From: Clavelina lepadiformis
Taxonomy: Eukaryota; Chordata; Ascidiacea; Aplousobranchia; Clavelinidae
Assembly (NCBI RefSeq): GCF_947623445.1
Contig: NC_135248.1
Span: 2,170,001 to 2,234,000, forward strand
Length of the DNA: 64,000 bases
Direction: 5' to 3'
The notes under the pieces are model-generated. The model had not been told where the DNA came from. It saw nothing but the letters and a program-made list of their open reading frames with translations, and did no database searches. A program made the translations under genes and the position numbers. Positions 1 to 9,529 of this stretch are shown here, in pieces (position 1 is the first letter of the stretch; each line of letters starts with the position of its first letter).

Positions 1-862
1 GTAACTTTGCATTGTTTTAGATAGACCTTCGGATGGGCCTACAGCCTCTTAAAGGCGCCGCGCGCGAGACGCCCTAATTATAATGTATTTTGTTGGCCCG
101 TTCTGTTGTTGGTGGCCATTCTGCTTTCAGTCTTCTTAGTATTACGTTTGGAGTAGCCGCTATTTTGAAACTGTTTTGGTTCGTCGGTGGAACCATGAAT
201 TGTTCTCAACGGCCCTCTATGTGGTTTTCATATTGGTAACATTGATATCAATCCCTTGGTTACTGATTGGCTTTTTATAGCAGACAGGGTATGGGAGGGA
301 CGGTCGTAATTTAAGCTTTTAAAGACGTGTATAAACGTGGTGAGTCGTAGGTTTTGCACAGGCCGTTTTACGCCCCAGTACTCGCTGATGCAAGGGGTTT
401 CGTCTTTTGAAATCACTATTTTGTTTTGGGTTTTTTAGTTTGTGTTGCCAGGTTGGCAATTGACAAGATTTTTGTTGCCATATGTATAGCTGGTTAGTTG
501 ACTCCATAAGATAAGGTTGTTCTATGTCAGCACAGAAACCGCGTGTGCTGTAGAAAGAGTAATAAAACCAAATTCAAACTTGTATTACCAAAGATTCCTT
601 TAGAACGCGAAGGTCGAAGGTGAATCAAAATGACCGCGAATCAAAATGTACAGTTGCAAAGTTGAATAGTAAGAAGCAGAAAGATTATCACGTGAAGAAT
701 ACACGAAGTACGCGTTAATCATGAATGCACGTGAGACAGTCTCGGTGAAAAAGCCTATCAAGAAACATGACGAAGTGACACTAAAGCACAAGAGAATGTG
801 GCGATGTCACCACAAGATAAGTACTGACCATTGTCTGTACTTCCACCGTTGTTTCCTGGTTG
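1..862. other. Unassigned left-end sequence
   Basis: I recognise no gene here. The open frames on the minus strand (for example 228-416) are short, low in complexity of evidence and match no family I know. A TATAAAAAG-like motif lies on the minus strand near 275-285, which could be a promoter, but nothing downstream supports that. The G+C-rich patch at 52-75 is an isolated oddity. Confidence 0.3.
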
Positions 863-879
863 TCATTTGGTTTTCCCTT

Positions 880-1183
880 CAAGCGTTTGATTAATGATAT
901 CGGGTTTGCCTGATTGGACATAATGAGATTGTTGCGTGTAGTAATTGATTTCCTCTGGTCTTGAATCCTGCCGCAGGAATTTGAATCCGGATTTTACGTT
1001 GATGCCGAGACCTGCCGCATAGACAGCGAGTCTCAGTTTGCCTGATAGGCGACATCTAGTTCCCAACACCTGTCGTGTAGGCAATGATCTTGGGTTTGCT
1101 GATTGGACCTAACTGGGTTTCAAACCCTGCCGTGTAGGTAGTAATTCAGTTCGACTGGTCTTCAATCCTGTCGTGTCGTGTTG
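880..1183. repeat. Degenerate hairpin-core repeat array, block 1
   Basis: A run of imperfect copies of CCTGCCGTGTAGGCAG lies here, starting near 967, 1011, 1069, 1126 and 1167, so the spacing is about 40-60 bases. The core is a small hairpin: CTGCC pairs with GGCAG around a GTGTA loop. Copies vary and the spacers differ, although phrases such as TTGAATCC and GACTGGTCTTCAAT recur. The same repeat appears at 3001-3330 and 5741-6110, where it abuts broken UMPS exons. It is best described as a diverged minisatellite or mobile-repeat remnant of unknown class. Confidence 0.55.
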
Positions 1184-3285
1184 TTTTACTCCTCGGCCCT
1201 GACCTGGAACATTATAAAAGTGCTTGCACTTGCCCTAATAACTTAATGATCTTTCGCTTCAGTATATTTTCTACTGCCACAACTTTCGGCAAAAAATAAT
1301 GGACTCATAAAGCTAAAATAGCTACAAAGCACCACTTGCACTGTTATATTAAACGAGGACGAACTGTGTTTATTAGCAGCATATGGGCAGAGAACATGAT
1401 GAATGTCATTAACGTTTAATAATCCAAAATATGGAAAGGTTTACGGAACATGGCAAAAAATTTCACTGGTGGAGGCAGTAGTAAAATTTAAATCAAACAT
1501 ATACCCTGGCAGCACACAGGTCAAATGATCAAGCAGCAAATATTTAAAAAATTCAGCTTTGGAAGCCAGAACGAGAACCGTAACGCTCAGCTGCAAAACA
1601 TGATTTATGACCATTCAAGCACGTTACAACGTGAGCTCCTTCAACTTGGTCATTATGAGCTAACACGCTGCACGTAAGCAGCCCAACCCGCATTTCGGAA
1701 TGCAGTAGCCTCCTGTAAACGATTGGCGCTATCCGTGATGCCTCTTCCGACTATTATGACATCACAACCACGGTTTTTAATGACTTCGTCAGGTGTCAAA
1801 TAGTGTTGACCCATTGCATCTTTGCCAGGTTTCAATTTTACTCCTTTCAAACAAAATACGATTCAGATAAAATTTAATTAATCAAAACTCTTGAAAAAAA
1901 CTGTGGTAATGAGCTTTTTATTACTGTAGAAATAGAAGGCATGGGGTCTGGACTAACTAACATTTCTATTGCACCAGTTTTAAATGACATGCACAAAAAT
2001 ACATGTACAAGTTGTTTTGCATTTGTCATTTTGCGGTCATGGCAACTCATTTACAGTCATTTTCTTAAATAAAAACGTCAACTAAGCAATTTGTTCGTGA
2101 ACTTCGATTTCGAACATAAAGAAAATCAGGTATAAACTTACTAAAGTTGCTAAAAGCTCCAATTCCAAGAGTTTTATAAAAATTTTGTGTACAGTAATTC
2201 TAAAAAGGATGATGAGGTATTACCCATACATTTATCCAAAAAAAAAGTATGCTACCTGGGGTGAAATGTACATGCTGGGAATTTTTTGATACTTTTGACG
2301 TGCAAATAAATCCAATGACAAAATCACTGTGTTCTTCAGCCATCTTTACTGTGGCTTCTTTTTACACATCGTTAGCTAAGTTATTCTGCAATGATAATAC
2401 TGCATATAAAACTACCGTATTTAATATGGTTCAAGCATCTGATAATAACATTGTAAGAAGTGACCGCTTTGCTAAATTTGTATCATATATTGTATACAGG
2501 CGAAAGGTTAGCCAAAACAACCTTAAGCAAAGCAGAGCAATTAATTAATGGTGGCCATAAGTAATGAAGCAAACCGCAATTTTTTCTTGAAAACAGATTG
2601 AACGTGTATGATGAATACTTTAGTGCTCATCTCTGCAATCAATAAGCAGGCTCTATCTTTCCTGCCACCAGATGCAGCTTTCAGTCCTTCAATGATTCCA
2701 CTGCCAGGTAAAGAATGAGCATTGGTGATATCAGACCAGTCACTTATTTTATATGTTCCCCCTGAAAAGTATCATGAACTTTTATTGCTAAAACTGTATA
2801 CATTAACTAAATCTGTTCAATGACGTGGGTGTCAAGCGAATTGTAAAGATGTACAATCTGCATATATACCAAATAGAACATTATACGTCATAATATATAA
2901 ACACCTGCGTATTGTGATTTCAGAGTATTTCCAATATCCGCAAATTTTCTGTTTTCAAATATGAGAAAGTTATGTTTGTTTGCAATCTCTACCAGGCGAA
3001 CAGAATACATGCCGGTAGGTAGTAATTCAGTTTGACTGGTCTTCAATCCTGTCGTGCAGGAATTTGACTCCGGATTGCCGTGTAGGCAGTCGACCCCTAT
3101 TTTCAATGATTCTGAAACCTGCCGACAAAGCAGTTCCGGATTCAATTGGTCCGCTTGATTGGCAAAAGTTTAGTTATTCCTGCCGTGTGGGCAGTTAGAC
3201 CAGGTCTGTGTATATATTAATAGACCACCTTGTAGGCGCCGTGTGGCAGCAAATCAGGATTTATCGTTCCTTGTTTCCAAACTCT
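1184..3285. repeat. Direct segmental duplication, copy 1
   Basis: This 2.1-kb segment recurs at 3923-6021, offset by about 2.74 kb, with roughly 98-99 percent identity by eye. It contains four OMP-decarboxylase exons of UMPS on the minus strand plus a block of the hairpin repeat. The left edge starts at TTTTACTCCTCGGCCCTG and the right edge is lost after AACTCT. A 637-bp spacer that is not duplicated separates the two copies, so this is not a perfect head-to-tail duplication. Confidence 0.9.
1653..3010 (-). pseudogene. UMPS: UMPS OMP-decarboxylase exons, damaged copy 1
   Basis: Four minus-strand exons of the decarboxylase half of UMP synthase (OMP to UMP plus CO2, last step of pyrimidine synthesis) can be placed: about 3010-2905, 2761-2619, 2385-2256 and 1843-1653. 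They join in frame at GT-AG borders, with conserved pieces [35 protein letters not shown] and IIVGRGI. Two lesions are seen. The FEDRK motif reads FENRK (GAC to AAC), replacing the Asp of the catalytic Asp-x-Lys-x-x-Asp set. The third exon has TAA (2362-2364) where copy 2 has a Tyr codon. The part of the domain carrying the first catalytic Asp and Lys is absent upstream. It is almost certainly non-functional as an enzyme. Confidence 0.88.
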
Positions 3286-3330
3286 GTAATAGCTTTGGGC
3301 AAAGCATCAGTGATACTTGCCGTGTTCAGT
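3001..3330. repeat. Degenerate hairpin-core repeat array, block 2
   Basis: Copies of the CCTGCC-GTGTA-GGCAG-like motif lie near 3010, 3046, 3076, 3116, 3179, 3237 and 3316. They sit immediately upstream (minus-strand sense) of the damaged decarboxylase exon, exactly where the beginning of that domain should be. The minus-strand reading frame runs open through the repeat into the exon (3145 to 2888). Around 3286-3360 there are short stretches that resemble the missing N-terminal decarboxylase residues in shifted frames, but this is weak. Confidence 0.5.
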
Positions 3331-3922
3331 GCACACTTCTAAATTCGGGCAATAGGCTACTATCATATAAAAAATTTAAAAAAACAAAAAATGTGAGACA
3401 ATCGTTTAATAGGAAATTGCACAAAGACTAGCTCGGTAACCGGTGCTCGAGCGATGAGGAATCATCACCGGGTTGCCGGGGTTTAAGTCGTGCAAAGATT
3501 TCCTCAGTTCGTTGATTAAGATTATTATCATACCATGAAGTAACACTGCTTTTTAGCACCACCAGCTAGCGTTTGCCAACCAATCTATCTAGTGCGTATA
3601 CGTTTATATTTGCAGCTTCTGCTCCAGCGGCGGTAAACCATGCACACTACGGCCAGAGTTGACTCCGGCTCCGTCACCACCTCTGGTCTGAGCGATTATT
3701 ATTTTTGCGACACTGGCTGGCAACGTCAAGCGTCATTTTCGTTAAGGTCTTACGCTCCAACTTTTTTTTAACATACACTACAGTGGATCACGAGTTCGTG
3801 CTCAACTGACTCACAACACAACAAGACGCATGTGCATGCAGTTAAGTTTGGTTGTTAGCTCTAAATCATTCTTTTTTGTTTGGATATATTTGCCAGGCCT
3901 ACGTTCTTTTAACGACCCATAT
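3331..3922. other. Non-duplicated spacer between UMPS copies
   Basis: This stretch separates the two duplicated 2.1-kb units and has no counterpart elsewhere in the window. It is more G+C-rich in 3425-3480 and 3620-3720 than its surroundings. I found no convincing gene, RNA or transposon end in it. Confidence 0.35.
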
Positions 3923-6021
3923 TTTTACTCCTCGGCCCTGACCTGGAACTTTATAAAAGTGCTTGCTCTTGCCCTAATAACTTAATGATCTTTCGCTTCA
4001 GTATATTTTCTACTGCCACAATTTTTGGCAAAAAATAATGGACACATAAAGATAAAATTGCTACAAAGCACCACTTGCACTGTTATATTAAACGAGGACG
4101 AATTGTGTTTATTAGCAGCATATGGGCAGAGAACATGATGAAGGTCATTAACGTTTAATAATCCAAAATATGGAAAGGTTTACGGAACATGGCAAAAAAT
4201 TTCACTGGTGGAGGCAGTAGTAAAATTTAAATCAAACATATACCCTGGCAGCACACAGGTCAAATGATCAAGCAGCAAATATTTAAAAAATTCAGCTTTG
4301 GAAGCCAGAACGAGAACCGTAACGCTCAGCTGCAAAACATGATTTATGACCATTCAAGCACGTTACAACGTGAGCTCCTTCAACTTGGTCATTATGAGCT
4401 AACACGCTGCACGTAAGCAGCCCAACCCGCATTTCGGAATGCAGTAGCCTCCTGTAAACGATTGGCGCTATCCGTGATGCCTCTTCCGACTATTATGACA
4501 TCACAACCACGGTTTTTAATGACTTCGTCAGGTGTCAAATAGTGTTGACCCATTGCATCTTTGCCAGGTTTCAATTTTACTCCTTTCAAACAAAATACGA
4601 TTCAGATAAAATTTAATTAATCAAAACTCTTGAAAAAAACTGTGGTAATGAGCTTTTTATTACTGTAGAAATAGAAGGCATGGGGTCTGGACTAACTAAC
4701 ATTTCTATTGCACCAGTTTTAAATGACATGCACAAAAATACATGTACAAGTTGTTTTGCATTTGTCATTTTGCGGTCATGGCAACTCATTTACAGTCATT
4801 TTCTTAAATAAAAACGTCAACTAAGCAATTTGTTCGTGAACTTCGATTTCGAACATAAAGAAAATCAGGTATAAACTTACTAAAGTTGCTAAAAGCTCCA
4901 ATTCCAAGAGTTTTATAAAAATTTTGTGTACAGTAATTCTAAAAAGGATGATGAGGTATTACCCATACATTTATCCAAAAAAAAAGTATGCTACCTGGGG
5001 TGAAATGAACATGCTGGGAATTTTTTGATACTTTTGACGTGCAAATAAATCCAATGACAAAATCACTGTGTTCTTCAGCCATCTTTACTGTGGCTTCTTT
5101 GTACACATCGTTAGCTAAGTTATTCTGCAATGATAATACTGCATATAAAACTACCGTATTTAATATGGTTCAAGCATCTGATAATAACATTGTAAGAAGT
5201 GACCGCTTTGCTAAATTTGTATCATATATTGTATACAGGCGAAAGGTTAGCCAAAACAACCTTAAGCAAAGCAGAGCAATTAATTAATGGTGGCCATAAG
5301 TAATGAAGCAAACCGCAATTTTTTCTTGAAAACAGATTGAACGTGTATGAATACTTTAGTGCTCATCTCTGCAATCAATAAGCAGGCTCTATCTTTCCTT
5401 CCACCAGATGCAGCTTTCAGTCCTTTAATGATTCCACTGCCAGGTAAAGAATGAGCATTGGTGATATCAGACCAGTCACTTATTTTATATGTTCCCCCTG
5501 AAAAGTATCATGAACTTTTATTGCTAAAACTGTATACATTAACTAAATCTGTTCAATGACGTAGGTGTCAAGCAAATTGTAAAGATGTACAATCTGCATA
5601 TATACCAAATAGAACATTATACGTCATAAAATATAAACACCTGCGTATTGTGATTTCACAGTATTTCCAATATCCGCAAACTTTCTGTCTTCAAATATGA
5701 GAAAGTTATGTTTGTTTGCAATCTCTACCAGGCGAACAGAATACATGCCGGTAGGTAGTAATTCAGTTTGACTGGTCTTCAATCCTGTCGTGCAGGAATT
5801 TGACTCCGTATTGCCGTGTAGGCAGTCGATCCCTATTTTCAATGATTCTGAAACCTGCCGACAAAGCAGTTCCAGATTCAATTGGTCCGCTTGATTGGCA
5901 AAAGTTTAGTTATTCCTGCCGTGTGGGCAGTTAGACCAGGTCTGTGTATATATTAATAGACCACCTTGTAGGCGCCGTGTGGCAGCAAATCAGGATTTAT
6001 CGTTCCTTGTTTCAAAACTCT
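3923..6021. repeat. Direct segmental duplication, copy 2
   Basis: Second copy of the 1184-3285 segment. Differences from copy 1 are few: G instead of T at 5101, an ATG triplet missing near 5348, and scattered substitutions around 5700-5880. At the coding differences that can be judged, this copy keeps the family-conserved residue, so it is the more ancestral-looking one. Confidence 0.9.
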
Positions 6022-6453
6022 ACCGTGGACGCAACTGTGTCCAGTTTCTTTATCACTCGCCTGGTTGGCGAAATTAAAGTTCCAGAGCTTGCCGCGTATG
6101 CAATTTCTTCCGGCCATTTCAAAAAGTTTACGAGTAATAAAGTGCTTAGACAAAACAGCACGCTTTCGATAGCCTCCTCTCTCATTAACCACTGCTTTTT
6201 CTATCTTGTTCATTTCACGGAGACTTTCAACAATTTCTACTAAAGTTAGCACGCTTCTCAGACTGATTCCTTTTTCGGCAAGCTTTTCCTTTTCTCCTTG
6301 TTGTCGGTCAAGTAATACTACAGCATCACTGGTAACAATATTATGTTTTCTTAGGAGTTCAGCAGTCTCTAGCACACTTGATCCAGTTGTAACTAGGCCT
6401 ACATCTTCTACTATTAGGCATTTTGAATTTTCTTTGTAGATTTGTCCGTGCAT
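4392..6453 (-). pseudogene. UMPS: UMP synthase, copy 2 with internal replacement
   Basis: On the minus strand, the OPRT half is present from about 6453 to 6110 (PRPP loop SSVLET, then VLLDRQQG). The decarboxylase exons lie at about 5750-5641, 5497-5355, 5124-4995 and 4582-4392. Unlike copy 1 it retains [10 protein letters not shown] and has no stop in the third exon. Three problems remain. The PRPP-binding loop carries two extra residues (a GGCCTA insertion at about 6394-6400). The segment between OPRT and FLIFEDRK, which normally holds SADVS and the catalytic Lys of KTHVD, is replaced by hairpin repeats at 5741-6110. No N-terminal OPRT exons are visible above 6453. It was once a bifunctional UMPS; it is probably now a pseudogene, unless missing exons lie outside the window. 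Confidence 0.82.
5741..6110. repeat. Degenerate hairpin-core repeat array, block 3
   Basis: Same repeat as blocks 1 and 2, with units near 5748, 5784, 5814, 5855, 5917, 5975 and 6090. It lies inside what should be one continuous UMPS coding stretch and interrupts it between the end of OPRT and the decarboxylase active-site exon. The minus-strand frame stays open across most of it (6453 to 5953 and 5881 to 5624), with recurring Cys-x-x-Gly patterns contributed by the hairpin core. Confidence 0.55.
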
Positions 6454-6639
6454 AACGCATGTGGAGTGGGAATGTCACTCATAGTTCATGTCTTTTACTC
6501 TTGTCCTTTTGTTTGCAGCTACATCATACTTTTCTACGCTTTTTTGGTTGTTTTTAATTCCCATTTTTCCGTTGCAAACCAGCTTTTAACCACTTCATTT
6601 TGTTCAAAAAAAGTTAAAAAATACACCCACTCATCAAAG

Positions 6640-6712
6640 ACATTTTTTGCGACCCCCAGAAAAAAAGCTAGCGACCCCAGTTGGGGTCGCGACTCCTAGG
6701 TTGAAAACCACC
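6640..6712. repeat. hAT-like terminal fragment
   Basis: The sequence ends in GTTGAAAACCACCG after a GACCCC-rich stretch. Its reverse complement starts CGGTGGTTTTCAACC, a typical hAT MITE terminus. No matching left end or 8-bp target duplication was found, so it is a truncated copy. Confidence 0.45.
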
Positions 6713-7340
6713 GTTATAAAGTAACCTGGAATGAAAATAAATTCTAGTCTTTAATATAAGAAAAAAGTTAATAAACTACTAATCCTAATCATTAACCCAC
6801 AAAATATAAACTAAAAAACTATTTTTTTGAAAGAATTCTTATTTGCTGATATGTTTCATTAAACATTTTCTGTTTTATCTTTTGCAAGTGAATTCGTCAG
6901 AAAGTGTTTCGAATTTGTCAGAAAGCATTTTTGCAATGTTATTATAATCCTATGTTGATATACTGTAGCAAGTACTATAGTAAAGAGTTATAGGTTAAAA
7001 GCACTTCTAATTTTAAACAAAAACGCGAAACTTAAAAAATATTCTATTTGAATAAGATACTGATGATGCCGAGGAGGCAAAATATGTATGTTTAAGATAC
7101 AGAATAAAATACTTGCTAGATTTGTGAATCTACCTCTGCTAAAGTTACAAAAAGTTTGAAAACAGTATTTCAACCACAATCATTGAATGTGAGCGTCTGC
7201 CTTGAACTGGTAAAGTCACACCAAAAAAAGCATTTTTCTGCACTGTTGGACCAACCGACCAGTGTTGGTGCTTTTCAATTCTATTTCGAACCTATAAATT
7301 CATCAAGGGTGATGTTTCAAAATATATCGCTATAGTCGTA
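6713..7340. other. AT-rich intergenic sequence
   Basis: I see nothing recognisable between the hAT fragment and the long inverted repeat. Short open frames here have no family features. Confidence 0.3.
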
Positions 7341-9529
7341 TGTTACCTTCAAGAATCTTTAAAATAATCTCACGTCTGTGGTTGTGGTTGCTTGTTTATA
7401 AAATGTGACACGCTAAATCGGCTGCTTTTGTCAGCTCTACCAATGGTCACTTATAATTGTCTGGCGTTTCGTATCATTACAGTTCAGGTTTGTGGAACGT
7501 TTGCAAAGTAATTACGTTAACTGCCATCCCTGTTGTTTTCATTCGCCAAAGCGATCACTTCTTACTACACTGCATTTTTTTATTACAAATCGATCGATCT
7601 CATTCTAACCAAACACAGCAAATTAAAATATAACCTTTCAATGCGTTTTGTTCCTTTACTATGATTCTACTTGCACAAATTATTGTAACCTACATATCTG
7701 TTACTCAATTTGATATAATCAATCACTCAACTGATTCGTAATTGAATTTCTGCGTCAATTAACTGCATTTTTGTGTTTACTGTGCAGTTGCGACTTATCG
7801 AGAGTTGAGTTGTTAAACTTCCTTTTTTTCATTTTATTTATTATTCAACGAAATCAAACTTAAGTCAAAATATTGTCGTCCAGTGTACCGATTTCACTTT
7901 GTACCGATATCACTATAGTAACCGTCTGACGTTTTTGTCTAACTTCGAACGAACGCTTCTACAAAACAATTAATGACATTTGTCGTCACATTTAAAAATA
8001 CGTTTGGGCTAAAATTCTTACCTATCAGATCTTTTTGGCGAAGACTATCTCATCTGCAACAAATGTGTTATTTTCTTTTCAACCAAACAACAGTTTGTCA
8101 GTGGAGACTGGAGAACAGATAAATGACTTCTTGCAAGTTTTTGAAAGTCGCCATAAACTTTTTACAGAGAAAAGACGTATTTATATTCACTTTTAAACAC
8201 ATTTCCTTTTTTCACACGAAATAAGAAAGATCAAAAAAAATTAGGTCATAAATAACTCGTGAAAAAAGCTGTGTGTGACTTTTCTGGAAGACAATATGAA
8301 GTCATTGTCATCCAAACAGAACGTGACCTAATTAACAAGCCTTTGTGCAGAAAATTAAAACAACTGTTCCAGATAATTTAAACAAGATAACGACATTTCC
8401 AGCTGCTCTTTAAGACTCCCAACTAAGCAATGTATGTCAATCCCACAGCTTTCTGGAAGAAAAATCACTAATTCACTGCTGAGGACACGTGGGAACAAAA
8501 CAAAACCTGCCCGGATACAGTTATCTTCTTTAAATTATCTAGGTCGATTGTTCTAATTCTCTGCACTGGGACTTGTTAATTAGGCTACGCTCTGTGTGGA
8601 TGACAATGACGCCATTGTCTTTCTAAAAAGTCACAAACAAGCGTTAATTATGACCTATTTTGATCCTAAAAGGAAAAATAAAAAAAAACGAAGTGTGTTT
8701 CAAAGTGACTAGAAATACGCCCTTTCTGTAACAAGTATAGAGCTCCTTTTAAAATTTGCAAGAATTCATTCATCGGTTCTACACTGAGGTAACGTCTGTC
8801 TTGTTGAAGAAAATTAAGTGAACACAGTGGTTGCAGATAATATTGTCTATGCCGAAAAGCAAATAATCATACAACAACCAGTCCTATAGGTGAAAATTTT
8901 AGCCCAAAAATTTTAAATGTAACGAAAAATCCCAATAATTGCTTTTTACAAACTTTCATTCGAAGTTAGACGAAAAAATCAGACGTCATCAGGACTTGAG
9001 CTGGATCATCATGAACAAGATGATGTTTGATAATTAGATTGAGCCGCAACTGCACAGAAAACACAAAAATGTAGTTGAAGCAATTATTGACATAATGACG
9101 CAAAACCTCAATTATGAATCAATTGAGTAATGGATTATATTATTAAATCGGTAGAGATCGAGACATGTAGATTACAATAATTTGTGCAAGTAGAATCATA
9201 GAAAAGAATTAAAAGAAGTATGCAAGACAGAAAGACGTAAAGGACCGCTTTTTTATTTTCTTTGTTTGGTTTGAATGACTCGGGCGCGACATGTTAAAAA
9301 GACAATGCAGTATGATAAGAAGTGATCGCTTTGGTGAAAGAAAACAAACAAGGTAGCAATTAACTTAATTATGTTGCAAACCTGAACTGTAATTATACCA
9401 AACGCAAGACAACTATAAGTGACCATTGATAGAGCTGACAAAAGCAGTCGATTTAGCGTGTCACTTTTTATAAACAAGTAACCTCAATCATAGACGTGAG
9501 ATTATTTTAAAGATTCTTGAAGATAACAG
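7341..9529. repeat. Long imperfect inverted repeat (about 1-kb arms)
   Basis: The arms are about 7341-8400 and 8515-9529, around a central unpaired segment of about 110 bases. Matching blocks in reverse complement include CAATGGTCACTTATA (7442) with its partner near 9410-9426, CACAAATTATTGTAA (about 7674) with its partner near 9170-9190, and GGGCTAAAATT (about 8007) with its partner near 8897-8908. Identity by eye is about 80 percent with small indels, so the palindrome is old and not a simple assembly artefact. The outer ends both start at (T)ACCTTCAAGAATCTTTAAAATAATC or close to it. No clear target-site duplication or transposase is present. It could be a foldback transposon or two inverted copies of one repeat. 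Confidence 0.8.

Noticed and set aside
880..6110. CRISPR array suggested by the CTGCCGTGTAGGCAG core
   Set aside because: Units are not identical, spacing is irregular, no cas genes exist, and the blocks sit within duplicated eukaryotic gene exons.
9253..9477. 74-codon hydrophobic minus-strand frame
   Set aside because: It is inside one arm of the long inverted repeat and the matching arm does not preserve it.
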